Positions 25,380 to 32,853 of a stretch of DNA of 64,000 nt are shown in pieces; within the stretch, counting starts at the first letter, position 1, and each line of letters opens with the position of its first letter. The position numbers and the translations under genes were made by a program. The notes under the pieces were generated by a model, which was not told the DNA's origin, did no database searches, and was given only the letters and a program-made list of their open reading frames with translations. The DNA comes from Paenisporosarcina indica. GTDB lineage: Bacteria; Bacillota; Bacilli; Bacillales_A; Planococcaceae. The stretch is from the NCBI RefSeq assembly GCF_001939075.1, contig NZ_MPTA01000004.1, positions 62,001 through 126,000 of the forward strand. The letters are read 5' to 3'.

Positions 25380-26026
25380 GTTGATGACTCCTTTACATAC
25401 TGTCCGATTTTTTTCCAATCTTGTAGTACCATTTCTCTTAATGAAGGGCGATAGAATACTGAAGCAGGATGAAACGTCGGGACAATAACAAAAGATTCTG
25501 ACGTTTCACTATAGTGAAGATCCTCTAATTTTTCTAAATACTGAATGGGTTGGCAAACCTTTTGCCCGTGCAATTCAGTGACTTTTGCTGATTTCCCTAA
25601 CAAACGTTGTAGACCAATATTGCCGAGTGTCACGATTAATTTCGGTTTGAGATGTTCAATTTCATAATCCAGAAGAGGAGCATGTGCAAGAATCTCAGCT
25701 GGTTTGGGTGCTCGGTTGTACATTCTTTTTACAATCGATCCATCCTCTGCTTTCTTTGTCCCCCATTTGTAGGGACGACTTCGCACACTACTTGTGATGA
25801 ATACGTCTTCACGCGTTAAGCCTATACTATCTAATGACTTCATAAGCTCGGTTCCTGCTCGCCCAATAAAAGGAATCCCTGTTTCAATTTCATTTTCACC
25901 AGGTGCTTCTCCAATCAATAGCAGCGTAGGAGATGGATTTCCATAACTACGCACAAAGCCTTGCACAGCATGACCTTCAATCCTTTGCATGCCCAATTCG
26001 ACTAAATTGTCGGGGATCGTAAACAT
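25376..26026 (-). CDS. Uracil-DNA glycosylase superfamily protein lacking Fe-S cysteines
   Basis: 216 residues. Motif A GEAPGENEIETGIPFIGRAG is clear and motif B appears as PTFHPASVF. Family-4 UDGs remove uracil from DNA and bind a [4Fe-4S] cluster with four Cys. Here the usual KCRPP position reads VRSRPY, and only isolated cysteines occur, so the cluster is absent. The start ATG at 26026 follows AGGGAGA. It lies between a PAP2 gene and a kinase gene. Activity on uracil or another base is unproven. Confidence 0.8.
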   Translation of the reverse strand: MFTIPDNLVELGMQRIEGHAVQGFVRSYGNPSPTLLLIGEAPGENEIETGIPFIGRAGTELMKSLDSIGLTREDVFITSSVRSRPYKWGTKKAEDGSIVKRMYNRAPKPAEILAHAPLLDYEIEHLKPKLIVTLGNIGLQRLLGKSAKVTELHGQKVCQPIQYLEKLEDLHYSETSESFVIVPTFHPASVFYRPSLREMVLQDWKKIGQYVKESST

Positions 26027-26082
26027 ATACCATTCTCCCTTTTCAAAAAGAGCCCCACACCAAGAAAGGCGTAAGACTCGGT

Positions 26083-26703
26083 TCATTCAGATTGTGTTAC
26101 ACGTTTGTTCATCTGGCCGTTTCTCCACTCATACCAGATTGTCACAATGATAAAGAATGAATACCCTATCATCCAACCTGCTAAAACGTCTGAGGCATAG
26201 TGTGCAGTTGCCGCGACTCTGGATAGACCCACTAAAATTGTAAGAACAATCGCCCCAAGCCATATGATATATCGAGTCATTTTCGATGATACACTTTCAG
26301 TTAGGAAGTAGGCAATTGTAAATAAGTAAAGTAATCCTACCATCGCATTTCCCGAAGGAAAACTAAAGCTATCCACCTGATTTGGAAAGTCCGGTCTTTC
26401 ACGTTGCACCCATACTTTTAACAATTTGTTCAATAAATTACCGCCACCGACAGAAAAAAGAACGACTAACATGCCTCGATAATTTCGTTTATTAAATCCT
26501 AAAAACAATATTAAAATAAGTGCAGCAATAATGATAACGATCTGTTCACCAAAAATACGAAAAACTTGCAGAAATTCATTACCAGCCAATAAATCTGCGA
26601 TGTTTGCATCAAATTCAATCATTTTCTCATTCGTCAAATTAAGAAATAATATAGCAAAAGCGATTAACGTCACGAACGCCAGAGGATAGAACCATTTTCT
26701 CAC
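26083..26703 (-). CDS. PAP2 family lipid phosphatase-like membrane protein
   Basis: 206 residues, five to six membrane helices. The PAP2 catalytic motifs are KVWVQRERP (KX6RP), FPSGNAM (PSGH with Asn replacing His) and SRVAATAHYASDVLAG (SRX5HX3D). It would dephosphorylate undecaprenyl pyrophosphate, phosphatidate or a similar lipid at the outer face. The His-to-Asn change in motif 2 may alter catalysis; the nucleophilic His of motif 3 is kept. The start is the GTG at 26703, ten bases after AAGGAG. It is upstream of the UDG-like gene. Confidence 0.85.
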   Translation of the reverse strand: MRKWFYPLAFVTLIAFAILFLNLTNEKMIEFDANIADLLAGNEFLQVFRIFGEQIVIIIAALILILFLGFNKRNYRGMLVVLFSVGGGNLLNKLLKVWVQRERPDFPNQVDSFSFPSGNAMVGLLYLFTIAYFLTESVSSKMTRYIIWLGAIVLTILVGLSRVAATAHYASDVLAGWMIGYSFFIIVTIWYEWRNGQMNKRVTQSE

Positions 26704-26786
26704 AGGAATCACACTCCTTTTTAGTATTAGTTTAGTTCAATCATACAATACACACTATGACTTAAGATTCAATAGATATGATAAAC

Positions 26787-26812
26787 GTTTAGTCTAAAAT
26801 GGCAGTGGTAAT
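26787..26812 (+). promoter_or_regulatory. Sigma-B-type promoter of the YflT-like gene
   Basis: GTTTAG (26787-26792), 14-base spacer, GGTAAT (26807-26812). This resembles the general-stress consensus GTTTAA-N12-15-GGGTAT and lies 47 bp before the start codon. Confidence 0.5.
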
Positions 26813-26858
26813 GTACATAGGAGTCAGATACAAACGTTTTGAAGGAGGAATTATACGT

Positions 26859-27203
26859 ATGAGTGTCTACTACAAAGAGTTTATAACTGATGATGAGGCC
26901 ATACGAGGGATACAGGAAATAAAATCACATGGCATTCAAGATGATGATATTTATGTCATAACCCATGAGAATTATCGAACAGAAAAACTTGCTGAGATGG
27001 CAAGTGCCAATACAATCGGAGTTGCGGAGGAAGGACTTGGAACAGCAATTGCCAACGCTTTCAAAACCAAAGGAGAAGAATTGCGTGCCAAGTTGGAACA
27101 TATAGGATTTAGTCTTTCTGAAGCCGTGGACTTGGAACAGCAATTGGATGAGCATAAAGTAATTGTGGTCGTAAAGAACAAACCAGCAGGCTTGACTCTT
27201 TAA
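26859..27203 (+). CDS. General stress protein, YflT/GSP17M-like domain
   Basis: 114 residues. SVYYKEFITDDEAIRGIQEI and DDIYVITHENYRTEKLAEM match the heat-induced stress protein YflT domain, an alpha/beta fold of unknown activity. The C-terminal half is predicted helical with a final strand KVIVVVKN. The ATG follows GAAGGAGG; an open frame extends upstream but without a ribosome site. The sigma-B-like promoter and the family both suggest induction under general stress. Confidence 0.85.
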   Translation: MSVYYKEFITDDEAIRGIQEIKSHGIQDDDIYVITHENYRTEKLAEMASANTIGVAEEGLGTAIANAFKTKGEELRAKLEHIGFSLSEAVDLEQQLDEHKVIVVVKNKPAGLTL

Positions 27204-27260
27204 TGGTTGTTTTAAAATTGCGCTCAGTTTTTGTGTAATCTCTTGAAATACGCATTAAAA

Positions 27261-27295
27261 AAAGCAGGGAAACCATACTTGGCATTCCCTGCTTT
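27261..27295. terminator. Bidirectional terminator
   Basis: Perfect 11-bp stem AAAGCAGGGAA with flanking A and T runs, between the convergent YflT-like and heme monooxygenase genes. Confidence 0.88.
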
Positions 27296-27298
27296 CTT

Positions 27299-27607
27299 TC
27301 ATTTGCTTATTTTTAATTCATAGACGTTTTGACTAGATTCAATCACATGATCAGGTTTAGGTTTACCAGCATTGGCTTTATGTCCTGCAATATGCTCAGG
27401 ACTCTTTTCCCAATTCTTCCAAGCCTCTTCGCTCTCCCAGTTCACCATGATCAGCACTTCTTCATCCCCACGACGAACTTTCTTTTGGAGTACTTGAAGA
27501 TTGATGAAGCCTGGTTGCTTTTCAATAAGACCTTCTCTTTGGAAACGTGATAACACTTTTTCGCTGGAACCTTCAGTTACTACCATTCTTTTCACTTGAT
27601 AAAACAT
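27299..27607 (-). CDS. hmoA: Heme-degrading monooxygenase, HmoA/IsdG type
   Basis: 102-residue antibiotic-biosynthesis-monooxygenase (ABM) fold. MFYQVKRMVVTEG opens the protein, with KQPGFINLQVL and MVNWESEEAWKNWEKSPEH then following. The WESEEAWKNWEKS segment and catalytic-pocket residues are close to B. subtilis HmoA, which opens the heme ring to release iron. The SD GGGGGG precedes the ATG at 27607. It is 25 bp after yclQ and shares the Fur-controlled operon, so iron acquisition is the likely role. Confidence 0.88.
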   Translation of the reverse strand: MFYQVKRMVVTEGSSEKVLSRFQREGLIEKQPGFINLQVLQKKVRRGDEEVLIMVNWESEEAWKNWEKSPEHIAGHKANAGKPKPDHVIESSQNVYELKISK

Positions 27608-27632
27608 AAAGACCCCCCCTAAGTAAGCAACC

Positions 27633-28579
27633 TTACAATGCTGCCTCTGCATCTTTTACCATTAGTTTAACAGATTGTAATCCTCCACCTGATAAGTACC
27701 ACTGATCCGGATTCAAGTAATAAATTTTGTCATTCTTAAATGCATTGGTTTTTTCAACCAGTTCATTCTCAATCGTTCCTTTGGCACCTTCAGTACTATT
27801 CACCGCTGCATCACGGTCGATAACGAATAAGATATCTGGGTTGGTCTCCAAAATATATTCAAATGTAATATTCTGACCATGTGTTGATTGTTCAATTCCT
27901 TCATCCGCTGCTGCAAAACCGAACACATCATGCAGGATACCGAATCTTGAACTCGGACCATATGCACTGACTTTCCCTTCATTGCTCAAAACGATTAATG
28001 CTTTTTCATCCATAGCTTTTGTTTTTCTTGGATAGACTCAATTGACGCATTTACTTCTTCTAATTCCACTTTCATTTCTTCTTCTTTACCAAAAATAGAA
28101 GCAATCATTTCCATGTTTTTCGTAAATGAATCCATGTAATTTGTATAATCAATTGGCACATATACGGTTGGTGCAATTTTTGCATACTCTTCGTACATGT
28201 CAGCTTGACGTGCAGAAATGAAAATCACTTCAGGCTTCATTGCATGGATCGCTTCAAAATCTGCCTCTTTCAAACTTCCTACGTTTGTGTAGTCAGAACC
28301 AGCATATTTCTCCAAGTAGTCAGGAACTGATACTTGGGGAACTCCTGCAACCTCAATGCCTAACTCATCCAATGTATCCAATATACCGAAGTCAAAAACA
28401 ACGACGTTTTTAGGGTTTACTGGTACAGTTGCCTCACCAAGTTCATGCTTGATTGTAACTGTTTCTTGTTTGCTGCCTTCTGACGAATCTTTCTCACTTG
28501 AACCTTCTTTTGTCTCTCCACAAGCTGCTAATACGACCATAAGAAGTGTTGCAAAGATTAATAGTGACCACTTTTTCAT
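27633..28579 (-). pseudogene. yclQ: Siderophore-binding lipoprotein YclQ, interrupted by a frameshift
   Basis: Fourth gene of the yclNOPQ-like petrobactin/catecholate siderophore importer. The signal peptide and lipobox VVLAACG are followed by a helical-backbone binding protein: NPKNVVVFDFGILDTL, IHAMKPEVIFISARQ, and after the break EKALIVLSNEGKVSAYGP, SRFGILHDVFGF and YYLNPDQWYLSGGG. At 28017-28026 the minus strand reads GAAAAACAAAAGC. One extra A would restore ESIQEKTKAMDEKAL and a 315-residue protein, the normal length. As given, translation stops after about 194 residues. It could be a real mutation or a homopolymer miscall. Confidence 0.85.
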
Positions 28580-28583
28580 TTTG

Positions 28584-29360
28584 TCATTCTCCTTGTAATG
28601 CGGAATTGAAATATACACAAATCCGGCAATTGTTTAGTTGTTGAACATGAATGTCCATATCGTAAATTTCCTTTAAAGCAGTTGATTGAATAATATCGTT
28701 TGTAAGACCATCTTTTATCACTTTACCGTCTTTTAACGCGACAATCCGATCTGAATAGACTGAAGCAAAATTAATATCATGTAAAACAATCACTACTGTT
28801 TTCCCAAGTTCATCGACCAGGCGTCGCAAAATCTTCATGATTTGGACGGAATGTTTCATATCTAAGTTATTCAGAGGCTCATCGAGCAAGATTGTATCCG
28901 TATCTTGAGCAATGACCATCGCTATAAATGCACGTTGGCGTTGCCCACCTGATAATTCATCCAAGTAGCGATCTTCTAAATCGTGCAAATCCATATAAGT
29001 CAATGCTTCATCGACTTTAGCATGATCTTGGTCATTTAATCGCCCTTTTGAATATGGAAAACGACCAAACCCAACAAGCTCTTTTACTGTCAAACGGACG
29101 TTCATCTGATTCGATTGTTTTAAAATCGATACTTTTTTAGAAAGTTCCCCAGATTTAATCTTTTTAATATTCTTTTTGTCGAGTAAAACTTCTCCCGTGT
29201 CTGCATCCATCAATCGACTAACCATTGATAAAAGAGTAGACTTCCCTGCTCCATTCGGTCCGATAAACGAAGTAATGGTACCCGGAACAATATCAATAGA
29301 CACTTGATCGACGACGACTTTCTTTCCATAAAGTTTGGATAATCCCCGTACTTGGATCAT
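28584..29360 (-). CDS. yclP: Siderophore ABC transporter ATP-binding protein YclP
   Basis: 258 residues, FecE/FepC class. Walker A GPNGAGKSTLL, signature LSGGQRQRAF, Walker B ILLDEPLNNLD, and H-loop VLHDINFA are all intact. It energises ferric-siderophore uptake with the YclN/YclO permeases. The ATG overlaps the yclO stop (ATGA). Order and lengths in the four-gene cluster match B. subtilis yclNOPQ. Confidence 0.93.
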   Translation of the reverse strand: MIQVRGLSKLYGKKVVVDQVSIDIVPGTITSFIGPNGAGKSTLLSMVSRLMDADTGEVLLDKKNIKKIKSGELSKKVSILKQSNQMNVRLTVKELVGFGRFPYSKGRLNDQDHAKVDEALTYMDLHDLEDRYLDELSGGQRQRAFIAMVIAQDTDTILLDEPLNNLDMKHSVQIMKILRRLVDELGKTVVIVLHDINFASVYSDRIVALKDGKVIKDGLTNDIIQSTALKEIYDMDIHVQQLNNCRICVYFNSALQGE

Positions 29361-30307
29361 GATGATTTACTCTCCTTTAATAGTAAGTAGATGAAATACA
29401 CGCCGCCGATAAAGTTGATGATAACGCTAAGCGTTGTAGAGAAAGTGAAAATCCTTTCAACTACCCATTGACCTCCAATTAACGCAACGATACTCATGAG
29501 CATCGCACCCGTAATGAGGATCGAGTGTCTGAAACTCTTGAAAAATTGATAAGACAGATTCGCTACGATTAACCCGAAGAACGTAATTGGTCCTACCAGT
29601 GCAGTGGAAATAGCGATTAGTACCGCTGAAATCACCAACATTTTTTTTACAACTGATTCATAGGGTACGCCTAGATTAATCGCTTGGTCGCGGCCCAAAG
29701 AAAGTACATCTAAAAAATGAGTGGATCTCCATCCAATAAGGATGACGATAGTAGTTAAAATCAAGGCTATCCACACTAAATCTGTACTTACATTATTAAA
29801 GCTTGCGAACATCCGATCTTGAACCATCGAAAACTCATTTGGATCGATGAGAACTTGTAGGAACGTCGAAATACTTGTGAAGAATGTGCCGACAATAATA
29901 CCAATCAGTAATAAGAAGTAAATCGGCTGACTTCCTTTGTTGAATAAAAATCTATATAACAGCAACGCAAAAATAATCATGGCTGCAACTGATAAAACAA
30001 AGTTAACTTGTTTGTTCATGATGGTGATGTGATCAGATCCCAAAAAGAAAATGAGCACAGTTTGCAACAGCAAATACAAAGCATCCAACCCCATGATACT
30101 TGGGGTTAATATTCGGTTGTGCGTAATTGTCTGGAAAATGACCGTTGCATATGCGATTGCACAGCCGGTGATGACCATAGCAAGTACTTTGATTCCACGA
30201 CGTGGAAGTGCATAGTCGTAACTCCCATTTAAATCTTGGAATAAATATAATCCTGTGAATAGAAAGGACAAGCCCAATAGAATAATTAATTTGGTTGAAT
30301 TACGCAT
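29357..30307 (-). CDS. yclO: Siderophore ABC transporter permease YclO
   Basis: 316 residues, FecCD-type permease with nine to ten membrane helices. The cytoplasmic coupling loop is LGRDQAINLGVPYESV, and GPITFFGLIVANLSYQFF is the conserved FecCD segment near residue 225. It forms the heterodimeric channel with YclN. It overlaps the yclN stop by 8 bp and the yclP start by 4 bp, showing a tightly coupled operon. SD GGAGGG. Confidence 0.93.
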   Translation of the reverse strand: MRNSTKLIILLGLSFLFTGLYLFQDLNGSYDYALPRRGIKVLAMVITGCAIAYATVIFQTITHNRILTPSIMGLDALYLLLQTVLIFFLGSDHITIMNKQVNFVLSVAAMIIFALLLYRFLFNKGSQPIYFLLLIGIIVGTFFTSISTFLQVLIDPNEFSMVQDRMFASFNNVSTDLVWIALILTTIVILIGWRSTHFLDVLSLGRDQAINLGVPYESVVKKMLVISAVLIAISTALVGPITFFGLIVANLSYQFFKSFRHSILITGAMLMSIVALIGGQWVVERIFTFSTTLSVIINFIGGVYFIYLLLKESKSS

Positions 30308-31250
30308 AGGCCCTCCTTCTGAACAAGAGGTATAGGAATATCCCGCTACCTATCACGCCCACCATTAAACTAATAGGGATTTCATAAGGGTAGATGAGAA
30401 CCCGACCTAACATGTCACACAATAACAAGAAAATAGCACCGAGAAGTGCGGTGTGCGGTAACGTCTTCTCTAAATGATCCCCTTTAAAAATGGAGACGAT
30501 ATTCGGAATGATCAACCCTAAAAATGGAATCATACCAACGGTCAAAACCACCGTCACCGTGATTAGCGCTACTAGAATCAGTCCGAAATTGACAATTCGT
30601 CTATAATGTATACCTAAATTCTTCGAGAAGTCTTCACCCATTCCAGCAACCGTAAATCGATTTGCAAATAAATAAGCAATGATCAGAACCGGGATACTTA
30701 TGTATAACAGCTCATAGCGCCCTTTCATCATCATCGAAAAGTCACCCTGTAGCCAAGCAGACATGTTTTGAATAACGTCTGCTTTATAAGCAAAAAATGT
30801 TGTGATGGAAGAAAGAATATTGCCGAACATCAAACCAACCAGTGGGATGAATATAGCATCCTTGAACTTGATACGATTTAGTATTTGCATAAACAACAGC
30901 GTGCCGGCAAGCGCAAATACAAATGCTACAGTCATTTTTTCAAGCATCGATGCATTTGCAAAAAGAAGCATCGATACAAGGATTCCTAATCGAGTAGCAT
31001 CGAGTGTCCCTGCAGTTGTCGGCGAAACAAACTTATTTCGACTGAGACTCTGCATGATTAAACCCGCAATGCTCATTCCTGCACCTGCCAGTATGATGGC
31101 AACTAAACGTGGTAGACGGCTAATCAGAAAGATTTGTGTTTCTTCTGATTGATAATCGATTAAATCCATTGGAGTGATGGAACTAACCCCAACAAACAAT
31201 GAGCAAATCGATAACACGACTAACCCTATTATTAATATTCTTATCTTCAT
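30300..31250 (-). CDS. yclN: Siderophore ABC transporter permease YclN
   Basis: 316 residues, exactly the YclN length. FecCD-type permease: FLISRLPRLVAIILAGAGM, GLIMQSLSRNKFVSPTTAG, SWLQGDFSMMMKGRYE and GMIPFLGLIIPNIV are all typical, and the C-terminus ends in LLFRRRAYA. The start ATG at 31250 is six bases after GAGGA; the GTG just before is rejected. First gene of the Fur-controlled yclNOPQ-hmoA operon; imports ferric petrobactin-like siderophores by homology. Confidence 0.93.
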   Translation of the reverse strand: MKIRILIIGLVVLSICSLFVGVSSITPMDLIDYQSEETQIFLISRLPRLVAIILAGAGMSIAGLIMQSLSRNKFVSPTTAGTLDATRLGILVSMLLFANASMLEKMTVAFVFALAGTLLFMQILNRIKFKDAIFIPLVGLMFGNILSSITTFFAYKADVIQNMSAWLQGDFSMMMKGRYELLYISIPVLIIAYLFANRFTVAGMGEDFSKNLGIHYRRIVNFGLILVALITVTVVLTVGMIPFLGLIIPNIVSIFKGDHLEKTLPHTALLGAIFLLLCDMLGRVLIYPYEIPISLMVGVIGSGIFLYLLFRRRAYA

Positions 31251-31320
31251 CACAATTCCTCAATTCTAAAAAACATAGCTAATCTTGAAAGTGAAAACGC
31301 TCATCTTTCAAGGAAGTAAT

Positions 31321-31341
31321 TGGTAATGAAAATCATTATCA
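31321..31341 (-). promoter_or_regulatory. Fur box of the yclNOPQ-hmoA operon
   Basis: Minus strand TGATAATGATTTTCATTACCA matches the Fur 7-1-7 motif TGATAATnATTATCA with one change in the core, and the 19-bp palindrome continues outside. It lies about 20 bp downstream of the -10. Confidence 0.85.
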
Positions 31342-31357
31342 ATTACTAACAAAACTA

Positions 31358-31385
31358 AGTATACCATTTGTACTTATCAGGTCAA
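31358..31385 (-). promoter_or_regulatory. Promoter of the yclNOPQ-hmoA operon
   Basis: Minus strand: -35 TTGACC (31380-31385), 16-base spacer, -10 TATACT (31358-31363). Confidence 0.7.
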
Positions 31386-31601
31386 TAGTTAAATGAATAT
31401 GATTTTCAATTAGATTAAATTGTGCTGTCCTAACGTAAGGACAGCAGTAATGGAGTTGTTTTTCCCTTTTCGTGATATGGTTGCGTGTTTTCTTGATTTC
31501 ATTGTTACTTTTGTTGATATTGGTAGGATCTTTCTCGAGATTGTCACAACTCTTCACGAAATTGTCGTAAAATGAAGAAGATTCCACTTACTTATCAAAA
31601 A

Positions 31602-31635
31602 AACAGCCCTCTAAAGAATTTCTTTAGAAGGCTGT
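31602..31635 (-). terminator. Terminator of the DUF6612-type lipoprotein gene
   Basis: ACAGCC.TCTAAAGAA pairs with TTCTTTAGA.GGCTGT, with a T-run on the minus strand. Confidence 0.85.
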
Positions 31636-31638
31636 CTT

Positions 31639-32496
31639 TTACATTTCTTGTGCACTATCGAGAACTTCTTGAGGAACTTTTATGGGTTCAACTTTATTGT
31701 AATTACTAAAGATAGACTTTAAATCTTGAGACAATTTCATCTCTTCGCCTTCAACCGCCATCGTCATATCCATAATCATGTTCAATGCCGTTGTATTAAA
31801 CGTTTCCTTGTCGATAAAAATTTCATAATTTACTTTTTCGATGGATAAACCTTTTAACAATTCTTCTTCCTCAACCATTGCTTCAGGCATCATTTCCGTG
31901 AGTTGTTTTTGAATTAATTCATTGAATTGTTCCCCTGATGCAGCTAATTTCAACACATATTCAGTGTCCGTTTGTTCAAAAGTAAAGTCTTTCATGAAAG
32001 GTTGTAAGTCTTTTAATTGCTGAGCAGGATCAGCTTGGCTCTCAGACATCGCCATCATTTGATTATACATTTCTGGTGGTAGCTTCATCCATTGCTTCGT
32101 CATGTTTTCGTACATAAAGAATCCATCTTCTGTCATATAACTTTCGATTTCAATGTCTTGTGGCTCCGTTGTAGAAGCATCGCCAGGTACTGCCATTGTT
32201 GTCGTTCCTTTTTGATAAATACTGAGGGGCTCAACCACCATATCCATTGTCAAGTCAGATGTTGTATTCATAGACACAGCTTGAGAAGGCATTTCTATTA
32301 ACTGTGACATTTCTAGTGTAGCACTTAAACTTTCAATTGTTTCAGACTGTGAAAGAGACTTTTCAAATACTTGCTCAAGTGTTAATTTACTTGTGTTTTC
32401 TTCGGCTGTTTCAGAAGTAGGAGTTGCCGTTGAATTACATGCAGCTAAACTAAAAGTTAACAAACTAGCAGCCATGATTGTCATCCACTTTTTCAT
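31639..32496 (-). CDS. Secreted lipoprotein, DUF6612-like
   Basis: 285 residues. MKKWMTIMAASLLTFSLAAC is a signal peptide with lipobox, so the protein is anchored outside the membrane. The body is rich in Met, Glu and Gln with pairs of strands such as YMTEDGFFMYENMT and YEIFIDKETFNTTALNM, as in DUF6612 and LolA/LppX-like lipid-binding proteins. A carrier role is only an inference from fold likeness. Start ATG at 32496 after GGTGGGGA. Own terminator; no conserved partner next to it. Confidence 0.75.
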   Translation of the reverse strand: MKKWMTIMAASLLTFSLAACNSTATPTSETAEENTSKLTLEQVFEKSLSQSETIESLSATLEMSQLIEMPSQAVSMNTTSDLTMDMVVEPLSIYQKGTTTMAVPGDASTTEPQDIEIESYMTEDGFFMYENMTKQWMKLPPEMYNQMMAMSESQADPAQQLKDLQPFMKDFTFEQTDTEYVLKLAASGEQFNELIQKQLTEMMPEAMVEEEELLKGLSIEKVNYEIFIDKETFNTTALNMIMDMTMAVEGEEMKLSQDLKSIFSNYNKVEPIKVPQEVLDSAQEM

Positions 32497-32599
32497 ACTA
32501 TCCCCACCTATACTATTTTTTGAATTCAATACGTAATACGAGTGTACGCGTAAAAAGTTTCAATTGGAAATATTTACTCTATTTTTGATAGAACAAAAA

Positions 32600-32637
32600 A
32601 ACGATACTTCCCTCGATAAATCAAGGAAAGTATCGTT
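32600..32637 (-). terminator. Hairpin of R2 copy D, probable terminator of dtpT
   Basis: 10-bp perfect stem AACGATACTT/AAGTATCGTT with CCTCGATAAATCAAGG in the loop side. On the minus strand it is followed by seven T. Confidence 0.65.
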
Positions 32638-32826
32638 AGTTATTCGTATACACTGTACTGTAGCCTAGACTGAACCAGCGCAGTCGCTTTTCAAGTGGTA
32701 GCCGAAGTTAAAAGACTGACAGTGATTTTCTGACAAGCTTCTAGCGGGAGGCATCCACAATGCGCCGATGCGTTATTATAGAGAATACTTAGTCCGTTCT
32801 ATAATAGTGAACTTTTTCAGTGGCCT
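32600..32826 (+). repeat. Dispersed repeat R2, copy D (longest)
   Basis: Begins with a hairpin (AACGATACTT 32600-32609 with AAGTATCGTT 32628-32637). ACACTGTACTG, GCCTAGACTGAACCAGCG, TTTCAAGTGGTAGCCGAAG, TCCACAATGCGCCGATGCG, TTATAGAG…TTCTATAATA and GAACTTTTTCAGTGGC follow. Copies are at 9300-9470 (minus) and 41185-41262 (3' part). Both ends carry CACTG in inverted orientation, like a short terminal repeat. Confidence 0.65.
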
Positions 32827-32853
32827 CATAGCGGAAGGCTTACTTTATCACTA

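Larger units (their letters stand above)
31251..31638. other. 388-bp intergenic region with the Fur-controlled promoter
   Basis: Holds the Fur box, the promoter and the terminator of the following lipoprotein gene. An 82-codon frame (31339-31587, minus) overlaps the promoter and has no SD. An inverted repeat CTGTCCT/AGGACAG at about 31424-31443 is unexplained. Confidence 0.6.
32497..32853. other. 357-bp intergenic region occupied mainly by R2 copy D
   Basis: After the lipoprotein promoter region, R2 copy D fills 32600-32826. No gene. Confidence 0.6.

Noticed and set aside
31293-31306. Second cre-like sequence TGAAAACGCTCATC
   Set aside because: Fails the fixed CA at the end of the consensus, and its position after the Fur box is not typical.
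31339-31587. 82-codon minus-strand open frame
   Set aside because: No SD, and it covers the Fur-box promoter region of the siderophore operon; composition is not protein-like.
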